DNA from: Codonopsis lanceolata
Taxonomy: Eukaryota > Streptophyta > Magnoliopsida > Asterales > Campanulaceae
DNA: 64,000 nucleotides
NCBI GenBank assembly: GCA_013146195.2
Contig: CM028378.1
Span: 94,552,057 to 94,616,056, forward strand
Direction: 5' to 3'
Positions within the stretch are counted from its first letter, which is position 1; every line of letters begins with the position of its first letter. The notes under the pieces were generated by a model. That model was not told the origin of the DNA, did not search any database, and saw only the letters and a program-made list of their open reading frames with translations. The translations under genes were made by a program, and so were the position numbers. Positions 22,594 through 34,689 of this stretch are shown here, in pieces.

Positions 22594-24403
22594 TGTGAGG
22601 TTCCCCGGTGCGACTCGCCCGGCGCCTCGGGAGATAGGGGTGCGCGACGCGTGCGGATGGGACACCACCGCCTCGCTCCACCCTCCCTTGTTTGGGAAGA
22701 CGAAATCCAAAGTGCGAGAGGAGTCTTGTCTGCCTATATTAGCACGTTGGAATGTGCCTCTGGTTGCCTTGAGTGGATTTTGTATCCAAAATGGGAACTA
22801 AAGGTTTCCTCATGTCGTTATCCCTTATTTCGGGATAACAGGATATGGGAATGCATTACCTTTCCATTCTCATTCTCCCCTTTTTATCTTCGGGGAAAAT
22901 AGAGAAGTGCAAGAAAAGATATTGCGACGCCCCCATTTATGGATTTATTAAAATAGCCTTATGGAACAATCAGATTGATATGTGAGCTATGGGTTTCCCG
23001 CATCAAGTTATCCCTTGTTTAGGGGATACCAGATATAGGAATACATCACCCTCCATTCCCGTGATCTCCCTTTTTTAGGGAGAACAGAAAGTGCAAAAAG
23101 GGAATGTTGCGAGGCCCCACAGGATCTAAAAGATTTAGAGTCGCCACCTTTATTTTAAGGCAAAATAAAGGAAAACCGTAAAAGAAAACCGAGATTTTAG
23201 AAAGCGGGTTCGGAGGCTAAGTTACGAGTTGGGAAGGTGCTAGGCACCCAACTCGCCTTTCGGTCTCAAAACGCTTTTGGTGAAGTATGCTCATTGTTAT
23301 ATTAATCTAGCAAATAAATAAGGTCTTATTTTGACAAGGGAAATTTAAACAGATACATTCGTGGCTACATTATTTACTTGACTCGCAAATTGCCTCCTTC
23401 CAATAATTACAAACACATTTAAGAATATTTGGCCATTATAACGGCTCTTTTTACATAATATTTCCTAATCTAATCCGGGCAGCACAACGGCTTATATTGG
23501 CTACATTGCGCCGGATTTAAATAACAATTTTTGAAAATAAATAAAAAGACAGAAAATGTAAATAAATAGAAATAACAACGCTCTTAAAGGTTTTACCTTT
23601 TAGAGCGGTGGTGTGCTCGCTCTGTCCTCCTCGGGAGAGGGAGTCTTTTTTGTTGTCTCTGTGTGTGTTGTTGTGTTGATTTTTGAAGAGTGGGCTTATC
23701 AACTCGGGCAGAGTGACAGCTTTATTTGGGTAGGTTTTGGCCTTTTTGGTTGGGCGGAACCTAGACTTAATTTTTGACTTCTTTAGCTCGTTACTCGGGC
23801 AGAGTAACGGCTTAATTTGGGATTTTTGGACTGGGGATTTGAGGTGGATACCTAACAACTAGGCTAGGGCTCACTTATAACCTATGGGTTTTTGATTTGG
23901 CAGAGTTTGGACAGGGTTTGGAGATTATAGGGGCTTCCACTCACCTATCTCGCACCTCTCGTACTAACTATATCGAAAGATCGCAGAAGCAGAGCTTCGC
24001 TGCGATTAAAAATTCACGTAAACTGAACAACTGAAATGCGAGGCCAGGGGTCTCTATTTATAGCAGTGGAGAGGGACGCGGCTGGAATTTCTTGATTTCT
24101 TTCTCGTGCATCGGCAGCTTGTACTCTGCGCTTTAAGACTTGTACTTATTTGATCTGAGAGAGACGCACAGGAAACCCCATGGTGCGGCCAAGGTATACC
24201 TTGGTGCGGCACCATGGGTGCTATTGGCGGCACCAAGCTCCTTTTGGAGTTTCAAAATTTGTCACTTTCCCCTCAGCTCAATGCTTCAGATCTTGCTTTT
24301 CCTTTCGCATTTTTGACTCCTCGCAACTTGACATTCGTTAAGTTTTAACAGCTTCTTGATATTTTATGTCACACATACTGGGTACGAAATTGGGGTGTCT
24401 ACA
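22594..24403 (-). repeat. 3' LTR of the Tat element
   Basis: On the minus strand it starts TGTAGACACCCC at 24403, a start typical of Tat/Ogre LTRs, and is preceded by purine-rich TTGAGGGGCTC. A TATA box (CTATAAATAG) lies at 24062-24053. The left end TGTGAGG at 22594 is set by the break in block X copy 3; flanking TATCC (22589-22593) would be the target duplication. It contains two 190-bp repeats (22803-23120) with small hairpins and the phrase GGTGGCGACTC near 23150 in element sense. The right boundary is firm; the left is inferred. Confidence 0.65.
22803..23120. repeat. two diverged ~190-bp tandem repeats with hairpins
   Basis: Copies around 22803-22930 and 22993-23120 each hold TTATCCC...GGGATA, then CTCCC...GGGGA/GGGAGA, then GTGCAAxAA and GCGAxGCCCC, spaced alike 190 bp apart. 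Both GGGATA stems are perfect short inverted repeats. Confidence 0.7.
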
Positions 24404-26160
24404 GAGCCCCTCAACGATGGAGTCTACTGTAACCTTACGGCCATCGAGTAGACGAACACCGTTGATAAACAAGAGACTCTCCAATTTCGTTCAATTAAGA
24501 ACGGGAGAATGCAAATGGTAGCAAGTATAATGCACAGGAACATGCTATCCAAACTCTATAACCTAGACATTTTTAGTCGGTTATAAAAAGTTATCGCAGT
24601 TTTAAGCATATGTGAATTTAATGTGCTCTGATGGTCTGACCTACTAAAGTAGGTCGCCTACGTATTCCCTATTAAAGGAAATCGACTGCGTAGTTGAGGC
24701 CAAAACCCTAAACTACAACGGAAAATTTTTGTGTTTTTAAAAAGCCGTATTCTTCCTGGTCCGAAACCGTTGTCAAATACCAGGTATGAAGATTTGAATG
24801 TTTTTCTTACCACCTTTCAACCGGTCAATACCTTGTCGTTGAAACGTGTTAAGAAGAATTTTCTAATTATGTCCGGCCTTGATCGCTGTCTTGTTTCCAG
24901 ACATAACACCGAAAACTTTCAAATATCCGTAAAATTGTGCTCGACTAAAGATCCGTCGCCGAGCACGGCGAATTGCTTTTCTGTTACCACAATTTCAACC
25001 GGTCAATACCTTGTCGTTGAAATGTGTTAAGAAGAATTTTCTAAGTATGTCTGGGCCTTGATCGATGTCTTGTTTCCAGACATAGCCTGAAAATTTTCGA
25101 TATCCGTAAAATTGTGCTCGACTAAAGATCTATCACGAGCACGGCGAATTGATCATTCTTCAAGTATTTTCGAAAATTGTGAAGTGGAAAATATTCTTTT
25201 TCCTTCCTCTTTCTTCTTCTCCCTGTTTTTTTTTTTTTTTTTCAAATATTCCTCTTTTTTGTGTTTTTGAAATATTCTTTTTTTTTTGTTTTTGAAATAT
25301 TCCTCTTTTTTTTTTGTTTTTGAAATATTCTTCTTTTTTTTTTTTTTGTGTTTTTGAAATATTCCTCTTTTTTGTGTTTTTTGAAATCAAAACTCAATTT
25401 GAAAAAGAGTTTTTTTTTATTTGAAAATAAAACAAATTTTTCCTAAAAAGGAAATTATTCTAAAGTCGGGTAGGAATACGCACTGACTTACCTTTTGCGC
25501 CGGTGGTCGCCGCATGTTCTGGCCGATTCTCGACACTTTGCCACTCTTCTTTGCCGGGAATTTATTCTTTCTTTTTTTTTTTTATTGTGATGGTCGGACC
25601 CACCGATGTAGGTCGCCACGTATCCTTTTTCATGAATCGACCAAACGTAGTTCAAATTTCGATGCCGAATTTTATTCTTGCTTATTTTTCTTTTCTTTTC
25701 TTTTCTTTTCTTTTCTTTTCTTTTCTTTTGATTTTTTTTTCTTTTCTTTTGATTGATTTTTTCTTTCTTTTTTTTCTTTTTTTTCTTTCTTTTTTCTTTT
25801 TTTTTCTCTGGGAAGTCATTTCCTTTGTCCCTTGGTGAATGGTCGCAAATCTTGGTTAACAAAACTAACTTTGTTAACTTTCTGCTAGGCTCAGGGACCA
25901 TTGTGAGAACTTTGAAACTCGAGGACCAGAGTGCTGCAGCTTCAAACTTTGGAGGGGGAAAAGGGAAACTTCCCTATTTCTCCCTTAAGTGGACGGAATG
26001 AAAGGAGAAAGCACTGCTCCTTCTTTTCCTTTCTTTCTTCTTTCATTCTTCTGCTGCTCGTCGCCATAGCCACTGTCTTCTTGCTTCTTTTTTTTCAATT
26101 TCTCCATTTTTGCTCCTTTTCTCGATTTTCTTCCGCCAATTTCAAGTGTTTTACTTAGCG
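24404..26160. other. noncoding region of the Tat element with simple and tandem repeats
   Basis: Next to the LTR is a purine tract (minus strand). Two 177-bp direct repeats follow (24816-24992, 24993-25165), then about five T-rich ~30-bp units with GAAATATTC (25220-25390), then a TTTTC pentanucleotide tract and other pyrimidine-rich DNA (25560-25810). The phrase GTAGGTCGCC.ACGTATTCC occurs twice (about 24645 and 25607). Open stretches on either strand are low-complexity and not genes. Confidence 0.65.
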
Positions 26161-29100
26161 ATGGCTTCTTCTTCACGATCCAGAAGGGAAAAGCACCGAT
26201 GCGCCTGACCGGTGGTAGGAGGAGAGAACCTCCTAGCTTGGTTCGAACCGGCCAATTATACGCATCTAAGGATGACTGGGCAACCTTTGCGAGATCGGGA
26301 CACCCACGTGTCCAATCTTCCCTTAACCACCGTGAAGATTTCTCTTTTCTAGCAATTCTCCGGCTATTTTTCGATCCGCTAAATTCCTCGCACTGTTTGG
26401 GACTTTTGGAGCACTCTTGACTTTGTTAGTGATGTATATGCATGTCCTATTTATGCCTAAATGATGTAATTGAGTGATAATGTATGTAATTTCTATGATT
26501 TATTTTTGCGATGCATGATTTGAAATAGTGGTCACTATTTGACCCTACTATGCATGATTTCTGTTTTAAATGCAAATGGGGCTATATGATGCATTTTTTT
26601 TACACTAAATCACATTTTTGCATGCGATAGAATCGCGAAACGGAATATTCGAGTATAAATTTAATTTTTTCCGAAACACTTTTCGGCATATTTTCTGATA
26701 AAATGGGACAAAACATATATTTTTTATGCCCTTAAATTTATTTTCCTAGCATGCAAATGTGTAGGGTATAGTAAATATCCACAAAGATATTTATTTTGAT
26801 GATTGGTGATATTTTACCTTCTCTTTGTCGCACTCTATGGGAGCTTATTGGACAAATGAAATGCAAAATATGAATGCATGAATTATCCTACTTTGATACG
26901 ATGCAAAGTAGAATACGTATGAGATGATGCATGAATTTTTCACATTTTATTATGCACATGACAAATGCAGTTATAATATGTACGTTAAGATGCAAAATTA
27001 ATTATATATATGAATTGCTTGTTTTTTTTTTATGAATGAATTTTGAAAGAGAATGATTTTTATTTACATGTATGAAAATAGTATGTGACAATTTAAAGAA
27101 TTATTTTTTTCTTGTTGTTTTTTATGAACAAGATTTTCTTTTTATTTTATTTTTTGCTAAAAAGAAAATTTATTGTAAAATCATGAAGTATAAGACATGC
27201 GATATGTTCATTATTTATTTTAAGAACTCAGACAGAAAGGAGATAAGGGTAGGAAACTTACTTTTTTTTTTTCTTTTTAGGTTCGCAGAAGCTTGATAGG
27301 TTCGGTATCATATGGTGATGTAGATGACATTTTTAACATGTTACCCAAAGCCGCACAATTGCCGGTAGAGGGCTCGGCTTCAAAGACCTTCTTACACTCC
27401 TTTACTCATTTTACCAGCTTCCTCCCTATCTTCGACGTGCTTCGGGACTTCTGGTGGGACACCACCCACACTTTTCATTTCAGCTGGTGGGAGGCAACCC
27501 TGACCCCTTGTGATTTCGCTGCTATTACAGAATCCCTACCAGCATAGGGGAGACCTTGGCTCGATTTTACTCTCCGACATCGTAGGAGGAGATCGAGACC
27601 TTCGGGCTTCGAGCCTCGCTTCAAATCGCTTTGATGAGATTTATATTAGCGTTGCTCGACATTGGCTTCTTAATAATGCCTGGCAGTGTACCACCGATGA
27701 TGAGGCCGCTATTACTCGAGTAGCCCGAGCTTTTTCTTTTTTTTCTTTCTTGGCTCATCACTTTTGCTAATTTTTTGCTTCACCCCGAGGGCCTCCGCCT
27801 TGGCTTGCCTTTACTGACTTTGATCGATCCCCGCTATGATTGGGGACAGCCGGGTTTGGCCGAAGTTATATGCTTCCATGGACGTAGCTAGCCGAAATGA
27901 TTCATCGACCTCGAATGGGTTTGCCCCGGCGTGGGAGGTACATGCCTTTTTCCTCGCTTTTTTCATTCATTTTTTTCATCATTTTTTATATCTTTTTTTT
28001 ACAACATATTTATTTATTTTTTTTTTCTTTTTTTTTGTGTGCGTGTCCGGGCTTTTTCATTCTTCTGATTTTCATGCCTCATCCAACTGTCTACTAGCCT
28101 CCGTATGTGTCCCAAGATGTTGACAAGAATGTGGTCGATTTGAGCGACGACGGTGGTTGCAAAACTGGTAAGAGTGCCGGAGCGAATTGTTGGCTCCAGC
28201 CTGCTGCATTTTCTTCCCCGAAGGCCCGAGGGACATTATCATACTACTCGACGCTCGTGACGCCGATATTGATGGTTTCCATCATGGTGGATTCTTTGTA
28301 CATGGGCGAGGGGTGAATCGCCAACACCAATATTTTCTAATGGCTCCAAGTGGTGCCTCCTCGCCTCCTCGCCTTGGGTGATAGAGCTCGAGCGACGCCT
28401 CGACGGCTCGAATGCTTGAGGAAATACCTCGCTCCCGCGATGCATTATCCAAAGGATATCATACGAGGATTTCCTGAGATTAGAGCTGCATCCCCCTCCT
28501 CGTGCTCCTGTTGTGCCCAGGCGGCATTCTGATGCTACTGTCAGGCCTGGGTCATCCATTTCATGTCTCGACGAGAACCTGATGTTCACAGAGCCCGATG
28601 ATATTTTTTCTACTTTTCAGTACGACTGGGGCGGTGGATTAGTAGAGCAGGTTCTTCCAGATGTCGAGATCCCGGAGGAGCGTTGTAACACCCCGTATTC
28701 TTGCATGTGCATTGTATGCTTGTCTTCATGATTTCTTGTTGATTGTGAGCATGTTTACTTAGTTTATAAATGTTTTAGAACCATTCATAAGTCATTCATG
28801 AAGCCCTTAACATGTTTAGAATCATGTATGCTTGTTTGTTGAATCACCGGTTCGATCGTTTTGATTTTGGCCTTAGCGATTCCTCTCATTGCTCGTATTG
28901 CCTCTATTTCGTCGTGCGAAGTGTTCGTCGAGTTCTTGGCTTTGTATTCAGGTCATAACCATGTTGAAACAAACCTTTTTCATGTCCAAGTTATCCTAGT
29001 TTGTTTGGTGTTTGATTGGAGTTTGATTCGTTAACCATTCATCGCGTGATTCGAGCCTTGTCCTACCTTGTTCCGGTTGTTGTTCGGGTGTGTTTTCGAC

Positions 29101-31876
29101 TTGTTTTGATTTGGGTTAGACCTTAGGATGGTTGCCCATAAGTTTGGGATCATTTAGGACTTGTTTAGACCAAGTTTTGGAGGTTCAGAAGCCGAGGCGC
29201 CCGCCTGGAACCTTGTGAGGCGCCCGCCTCAAGTGCTGGGAGTAATTTCAAAATGATCTCAGAGTTGGAGACAAATCAGCAGTGAGGCACTGCCGCAGAT
29301 GTTGAGGCGCCCACCTCAACATCGTATACAATTACGGATTTTCCCTGCTTTTGGGTTTTGACGTAATACCTATCCCACCTCATTAAACCCCCTTTAAACC
29401 CTTCCTAACCACCCATACTTAACCCTAATCATGTCCTAACACTAATTGGAAGTTAATTTAACTTAGATTAGTGTTTGATCACTCCCTAATCTCTACTAAT
29501 TGCACTTGAGAAATGTCTTTTGTGCCCTTCTCATTTTGGAAGTATAAATACCCAAGCCCTTGGCAATTTTCAGTAAATCCTCTCATTTCTTCACCTTCAT
29601 CTTACAAATTAGAGAGAGAGTGAGTTGGGGGCTTGAGTTTTGAGCCCTAGCTTCATCTTCTTCCTCCGATCTACGAAGATTCAACCGTTCGATTGCCGCC
29701 AAACTTTGGATTCTTGACGTACGCGACGGGTAGAACGACTTCACCGTTTGGATTTTGATTCTCTTGAGTTTTCACTCAAGCTAGGTAAGTTACTCTTCTT
29801 CTTCTAGTTCTCATTGACCCTAAGGAAACAAAGTTTATGATGTATGAGGTCAATGAGGACACATAATTGCTTCCTATGCCTTCTATTTGAATTTTAAAGC
29901 ATGAGCTTGCTAGGAGCATGTATAGGATGATTTCTTGCCTTTGGAAGTTTATATTACTCTTTCATCATGTCTATTTAAGGTCTTGAACATGTTAGAAACA
30001 TGTATTATGTTTGTTGATGGAAGTCTTGTTATATGAGAATGCCCTAAATTGAGCCTACATTATATGTTGTTATGTTGTATGTGTTCTATCCTATAAATTG
30101 AACTCTATGATGTATATGAATCACATTAAAATGTTTTGGGTGAATTTACATCCTTGTTGAACTTAGAAGTGACCTAGGTTGGGTTATGAAGCACATAGCT
30201 TCAATTTCTCCAAAATTGGGAATTTAGAGGAAAGACTCAACGGAGTCGACTCTAGGGAAGAATTGAACATGTTGAACTCTAATTTCAATCCCTACGAAGT
30301 TTGGACACCGTTTGATTGAGTTACTCAAATATGAGCTTGGTTTAATTGTTTACAACAAGTTGATATGTATGTTGAGTTTTGAGCAATAAATTGCCTTGAC
30401 ATGTTTTATGGTAGAGATTAATACCCTACTTGGTTGGTCGAGTTCGCTCTTGTCGAATTCGGTCCTTAATTGGTTTAAGTCAAGTAAATATCTACTTGTG
30501 CATCACATTGAGTCCAGTGGCATTATTTGGTTTGTTTATAAGTCAGGGTGGGACGATGCACGCTTCACGAATTATGGGATTCGTGCTCGCTATGGATCGC
30601 CGCATGGACTTCACACACACCTCCACTGTGGGCCGCAGGCCGGGGAAGTAGCCCTTTGCCGTATCAATACGCGCATTGGCTTGTTAATGAAATCGTAGGT
30701 TCTCGGTATGAGTCGATGAATTCACATAACATCGATGGCACGAACCAAGAATGTAATGTATTGCAGAGCTACGAAGCGCATGTCGTAACTATATCATATC
30801 CTACTTGTTTGATTTATTTTACGCACTTACGTGAAGAATGTGCTAAGTGTTATATGATGATCTTGTACCCTAATTGAGATAAATGCTATGCTATGACATG
30901 AACATGCATTTTTAGTAACTTACTAAGTCTTTCGACTTACCCTATTTGTTTGCTTTGTTTCCTTAGATCAAAGCCGAGGAGACGTTCCGCGCTAGACTCA
31001 CCATTCTCACGCTTGGTTGCTTGCGAGCTAGAGGTTGTTCTTTTGGGTGTAGTAATTAGTCTTTTGTTTTGGTAAGGACGTTGGGAAGCAAGTCATCTAG
31101 ACTTGACTTTGGGTTTTATTGTTGTAGTAAACTTGGTACTTAATATCTTTTGTATGCCGGCTTACATGTCGTGCTTGTTTATATGTTGATGGTTCATCAC
31201 AGTTTCTTCCGCTAAAGCTCGCTTTAAAGTATTGTTGTTGTTGTTGTCTCCGCATGTTGGGCCGTTGAGGTTTTATAAGCATGTGTTAATTGTAGGAGTA
31301 GTTGTTGTTCTACTGTAACGCCGCCGATGACTTGTTTATTTTAAGTTGTTTTCCGCCAAGTGTAGCCAAATGAAGTTGTTATTCGTGATGATGGCGTTGC
31401 GCCACATGAATTTAGTTAATCTACTTGCGCATGTTTGTGTGTATCTTGTCTATTTGGACGGCACGATTCGGGATCTCGCATTGGGGTCCGGGTCGGGCCG
31501 TCACAAGCGTCGTGTCCCGGAGCAGGCTCGTTCGGTAGACACATCCACCTTTATTGTCTCTTTTCTTTTTATTTATTATATATATTTTTTTTTTCGAGAC
31601 TGATACTTTCTTTTTTATTCATTTTTTTTCGTGAACGTGTTCACTTACAAGAAACCGCTACGGGCTTTTTTCAAAGACGCGAAATTATATCGGTTAGGTC
31701 GATGAATTTTCTTGCAAGGGGAGCAGCATGCGGCCCGCCGAGATGACGACGATGATGATGATGATGACGATGATGATGACGGGTCAAGCCGCGCCGGGCG
31801 AGGTCGAGGATTCGCAACGGGTCCTGTGGTCGTGGTGGTGGTTTTCCCGCTGGCCGTCCCCGAGCACATTAGTCTT
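26161..31876 (+). pseudogene. plant-mobile-domain (PMD)-like antisense ORF, interrupted by a solo LTR
   Basis: Plus-strand gene-like series opposite to pol. A start at 26161 (M-A-S-S-S-R-S-R-R) is followed by a frame break and L-N-H-R-E-D-F-S-F-L...F-F-D-P. After a long probable intron (acceptor CTTTTTAG at 27280) comes D-V-L-R-D-F-W-W-D-T-T-H-T-F-H-F...E-A-T-L-T-P-C-D-F, the signature of the plant mobile domain. Another likely intron (donor GTACATG near 27938, acceptor CTACTAG near 28097) leads to D-V-D-K-N-V-V-D-L-S-D-D. The reading resumes after the solo LTR at 31511 and ends in an Asp-rich (GATGAC) tract near 31745-31790. It has several stops. PMD ORFs occur in antisense in Tat elements and in host MAIN-like genes; its place after pol favours the former. 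Confidence 0.6.
28684..31505 (+). mobile_element. 2.8-kb solo LTR of a Gypsy element
   Basis: Starts TGTAACACCCCG and ends GGGCCGTCACA, flanked by a perfect 5-bp duplication AGCGT (28679-28683 and 31506-31510). It has a TATA box (TATAAATA near 29545) in plus orientation, followed by a likely transcription-start and leader region. No gag-pol or PBS is inside, so it is a solo LTR. The short open stretches in it are not genes. A GGCGCCCGCCT motif recurs around 29195-29320. Confidence 0.9.
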
Positions 31877-32565
31877 TGGACTTCCTCGCGAACATTAGTA
31901 TCTCTTTCTTTTTTTTTTGCATATTTTTTATTTTTCTATTTTTCAGAAAGAAACATGTACAAACATTATGATATAATGCAATATAGTGTATATGATGCAA
32001 GATGTTACACATGCAAAAATAAATTCACACAGTAAAATAAAACTATACCAACATCTAAAATGTAATGGCACGCTGTACTTTTGAAAAAGGGATTTTTGAG
32101 AATACACCTTTGGATAAGAGCGGGCTTTTTGGGTGATATTGAACGGGAAAATGGTCGAATCTCTTATTTATTCTTGCTTGCCTGTTGAGTCCGTGGTCGT
32201 AGCTTCCTTTATAGGTTTTTTTCCTTCCACGATCGACGCAGAGCAAAGAAATTGCCTGAGCACCAAACCAGATACCGTGCGGAATTTTCATCGCACAAGG
32301 ACATTTTCTCGGTGCCGCCATGAGGGCCATGGTGCGGCACCAAGAGGCTTCTTGGTGGCACCATGGTTTTCCTATTTAGACACTATTTTCGCACTATTTG
32401 GGCACCGCGGCGCCGAATTGTCCGTCTTCTCCGCTTGCGGTGTATAAATTCGGCGAAACGAGCTCGCCTCGCCAATTCATTTTGCTTTCTTTCTTTCTAA
32501 ACACCTCTTGTCATTGCTTGCCATAGCCTCTCATTCAGCCACGATAAAATTCTCACATCTCTTAT
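31877..32565 (+). promoter_or_regulatory. upstream region of the second antisense ORF, with TATA and hairpin
   Basis: Noncoding. It holds a strong hairpin (32327-32366) built on CCATGGTGC and CACCAAGA arms, and a TATA-like TGTATAAATTCGG at about 32440, followed by a pyrimidine-rich leader up to the ATG at about 32567. The hairpin arms recall the palindrome in the U3 of the 3' LTR (24178-24217). A promoter for the antisense ORF is the simplest reading. Confidence 0.5.
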
Positions 32566-32566
32566 A

Positions 32567-34297
32567 AATGGCCGCCCGCATTCCTACTACGGCTCGAGAT
32601 TGAGGTTTATGAAAATGCTCGATTTCTGGATCCTTTCTTTGCGATCTGACGAAAGGGATTTGTTCGAACATCTTTTCGGGTTCGTGCCTTTTATCCCGGC
32701 GATGTCATAATCAATTGGGACATGCCGAGGGAGCCGCCAGTGTTTTGGTCTCCTACGGATCACTTGTTTAATTTTGGCATGAACGAGATGTGTCCCACCT
32801 TCGAGGAGTTCTCAGGCTATGCTTGGAGTGGCACCTACTGCCAGATCGCTGCACCGCCTATAATAGGCGTCCGTACATGGCTATTAGGGAACTTTTCAAT
32901 TCTACCCGCCGGCTACCTGTGATTCTTTAATGGGGATTCTTTTAACTTGATGGTTCTTCCCGAGCCTTCACGTAATATATTGAAGATGACATGGACTATC
33001 ACGCAGAGATTAACAAAGACTCTTCCTCTCGCTTAGTAGGGAGATATTTGATAGTCGGTCTACCCAAGTTAGTGGATGAGCGGGTCGTAGACTTAGCATT
33101 ACAGTGCTCGATCGCCACGAACATCGCTCCGGTGGTTTTGGCAGACTCTCACGGCCCGATCGCTTTTGTCGCTGAATGAATTGTTCCCTCACCGGCCCTA
33201 TTCTCGATCCATATGTGGTCGGAAGAGCATTTTCTTTGGATCCAGTTCCCGTGCCTTCTGAGTCGCTTATGATCCTTCCTTTTATGGAATGCGCGTGCAT
33301 TTCCCCTGCACTAATTATTCCGATATCGACCGACCATTTTTCATCATCGGGCTCAATGGATATAGTCCGGGTCGTCCGCCACCGGGGATCCTGCTTCCTT
33401 CGCCACTCGAGGAGTACGCCAAGTGGTGATGCCGGGCCTTTATAGAACTTCTTTACCACCGACCGGATCTTGCGGCAGCTTGAAGAGAGCAAATCATCCT
33501 GCATACCTCCCGTCCTATATACATGGGAAGGGAGCTTACCAATGACCGTCTGGGTCCCGCCATTCAGGACATGTGGCTCAGAGACGCTGAAAGGCTGGAG
33601 GTAGCACACCCATATTCGGATTATATGTTTCTATCTCTTGGGTATCTGGCATGGGTTATGGTTGCTGCTGAGGGGCCGTCTCGCTCTATTCGGCGTGATT
33701 TGAGACATATCCTGGGCCATCATATAACCAATGGAGTGGATGTTCGCCTGCTGGAAGTAGGCGAGGACATTGATAGTTCAGGATTGGTTGTTCCTCAGGC
33801 TTTGGAAGCGGAATTTAGACGGGTTCATGGTCTCGATGCCCTGACGCCCTCGACCGATATCGCTGGTCCCAAAGAATACTTCCCGCAGAGTGAGTGACGT
33901 TGGTCAACAGCACAACCCATGGGAACAGGAAATGCCTGATCCTCCCCCTCAGACTGGTTGGGGTACGGCTCTGAGAACTGGCGGTCGTGAGCTTCCGCGG
34001 CTAAGCTTGGCAAGCAGACAGGACAACCCTTGGGAACAAGAGATGGCTGCCCCTCCTCCCCCACCTTTATGGGGTGCTGGTTTCAGAACTGATGAAGCGG
34101 GTCCGAGCAACACAGCTGCTCAGGAAAACGGAGATGCTGATGATGAAGAGGGAGACACATCTGGTGGCTCTCATGCTGATGAGTCTAGAGCTTCTTCTGC
34201 GCCTCAGTAAGGAGTATATGGGCCCGGCTCTGGACGCCGCAGTAATCGATGGACCGCCGGCTATGGCCGCAAGAAAAGGATTGTTTCGGGAAAACAA
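32567..34297 (+). pseudogene. antisense ORF of the Tat element, DUF7745-like
   Basis: Plus-strand, opposite to pol and just downstream of its end. It begins M-A-A-R-I-P; after frame changes it shows F-W-S-P-T-D-H-L-F-N-F-G-M-N-E-M-C-P-T-F-E-E-F, the motif of the DUF7745 group common in plant Tat elements. A second well-preserved piece (33523-33897) has D-R-L-G-P-A-I-Q-D-M-W and L-A-W-V-M. A third (33890-34210) has two N-P-W-E-Q-E-M repeats followed by proline-rich and acidic tails. No biochemical role is known for such ORFs. Multiple stops and shifts rule out a functional product. Confidence 0.6.
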
Positions 34298-34689
34298 CGG
34301 GGTATAGGCAAGATATAGATATGTACAAATGCAAGTAATATGTAATATAAATGTCTTAATAAGTATTCCTAAGTTGCACCTTAGACCTAAAATTTATATT
34401 TTAATGTTTTAATGTGAGCCGCTTTGTCGTGGTTTTTCTCTTTTGTCAGCCGAGTCTCTGATGTGTTGAAGACCGGAGGTAGTACGCTGATGGCTTCGAA
34501 TAATGCCTTCCCTCTCCTTTTATTATTTTATTTTTATTTTCATTTTTTTATATGCTCTAACTTTTGCCTAGGCCGCCCTTTCAGGTTTTCAACCTAGCGA
34601 GCTTTTTTTTTTTTTTTTTTTATTATATATTTTTTTTTATATTTTTTTTTTTTTTATGCCCTAACTTTTGCCTAGACCGCTCTTTCGGT
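34298..34689. other. spacer between antisense ORF and pol
   Basis: T-rich, including long T runs at 34605-34655 and two copies of the phrase CTAACTTTTGCCTAG (34558 and 34664). No gene seen. Confidence 0.6.

Noticed and set aside
25488..25901. Lys/Glu-rich minus-strand frame and Phe-rich plus-strand frames
   Set aside because: Produced by TTTTC and T-rich simple repeats.
31645..31869. Poly-Ser/poly-Asp open frames
   Set aside because: GATGAC microsatellite translated in different frames; only the Asp frame could belong to the antisense ORF tail.
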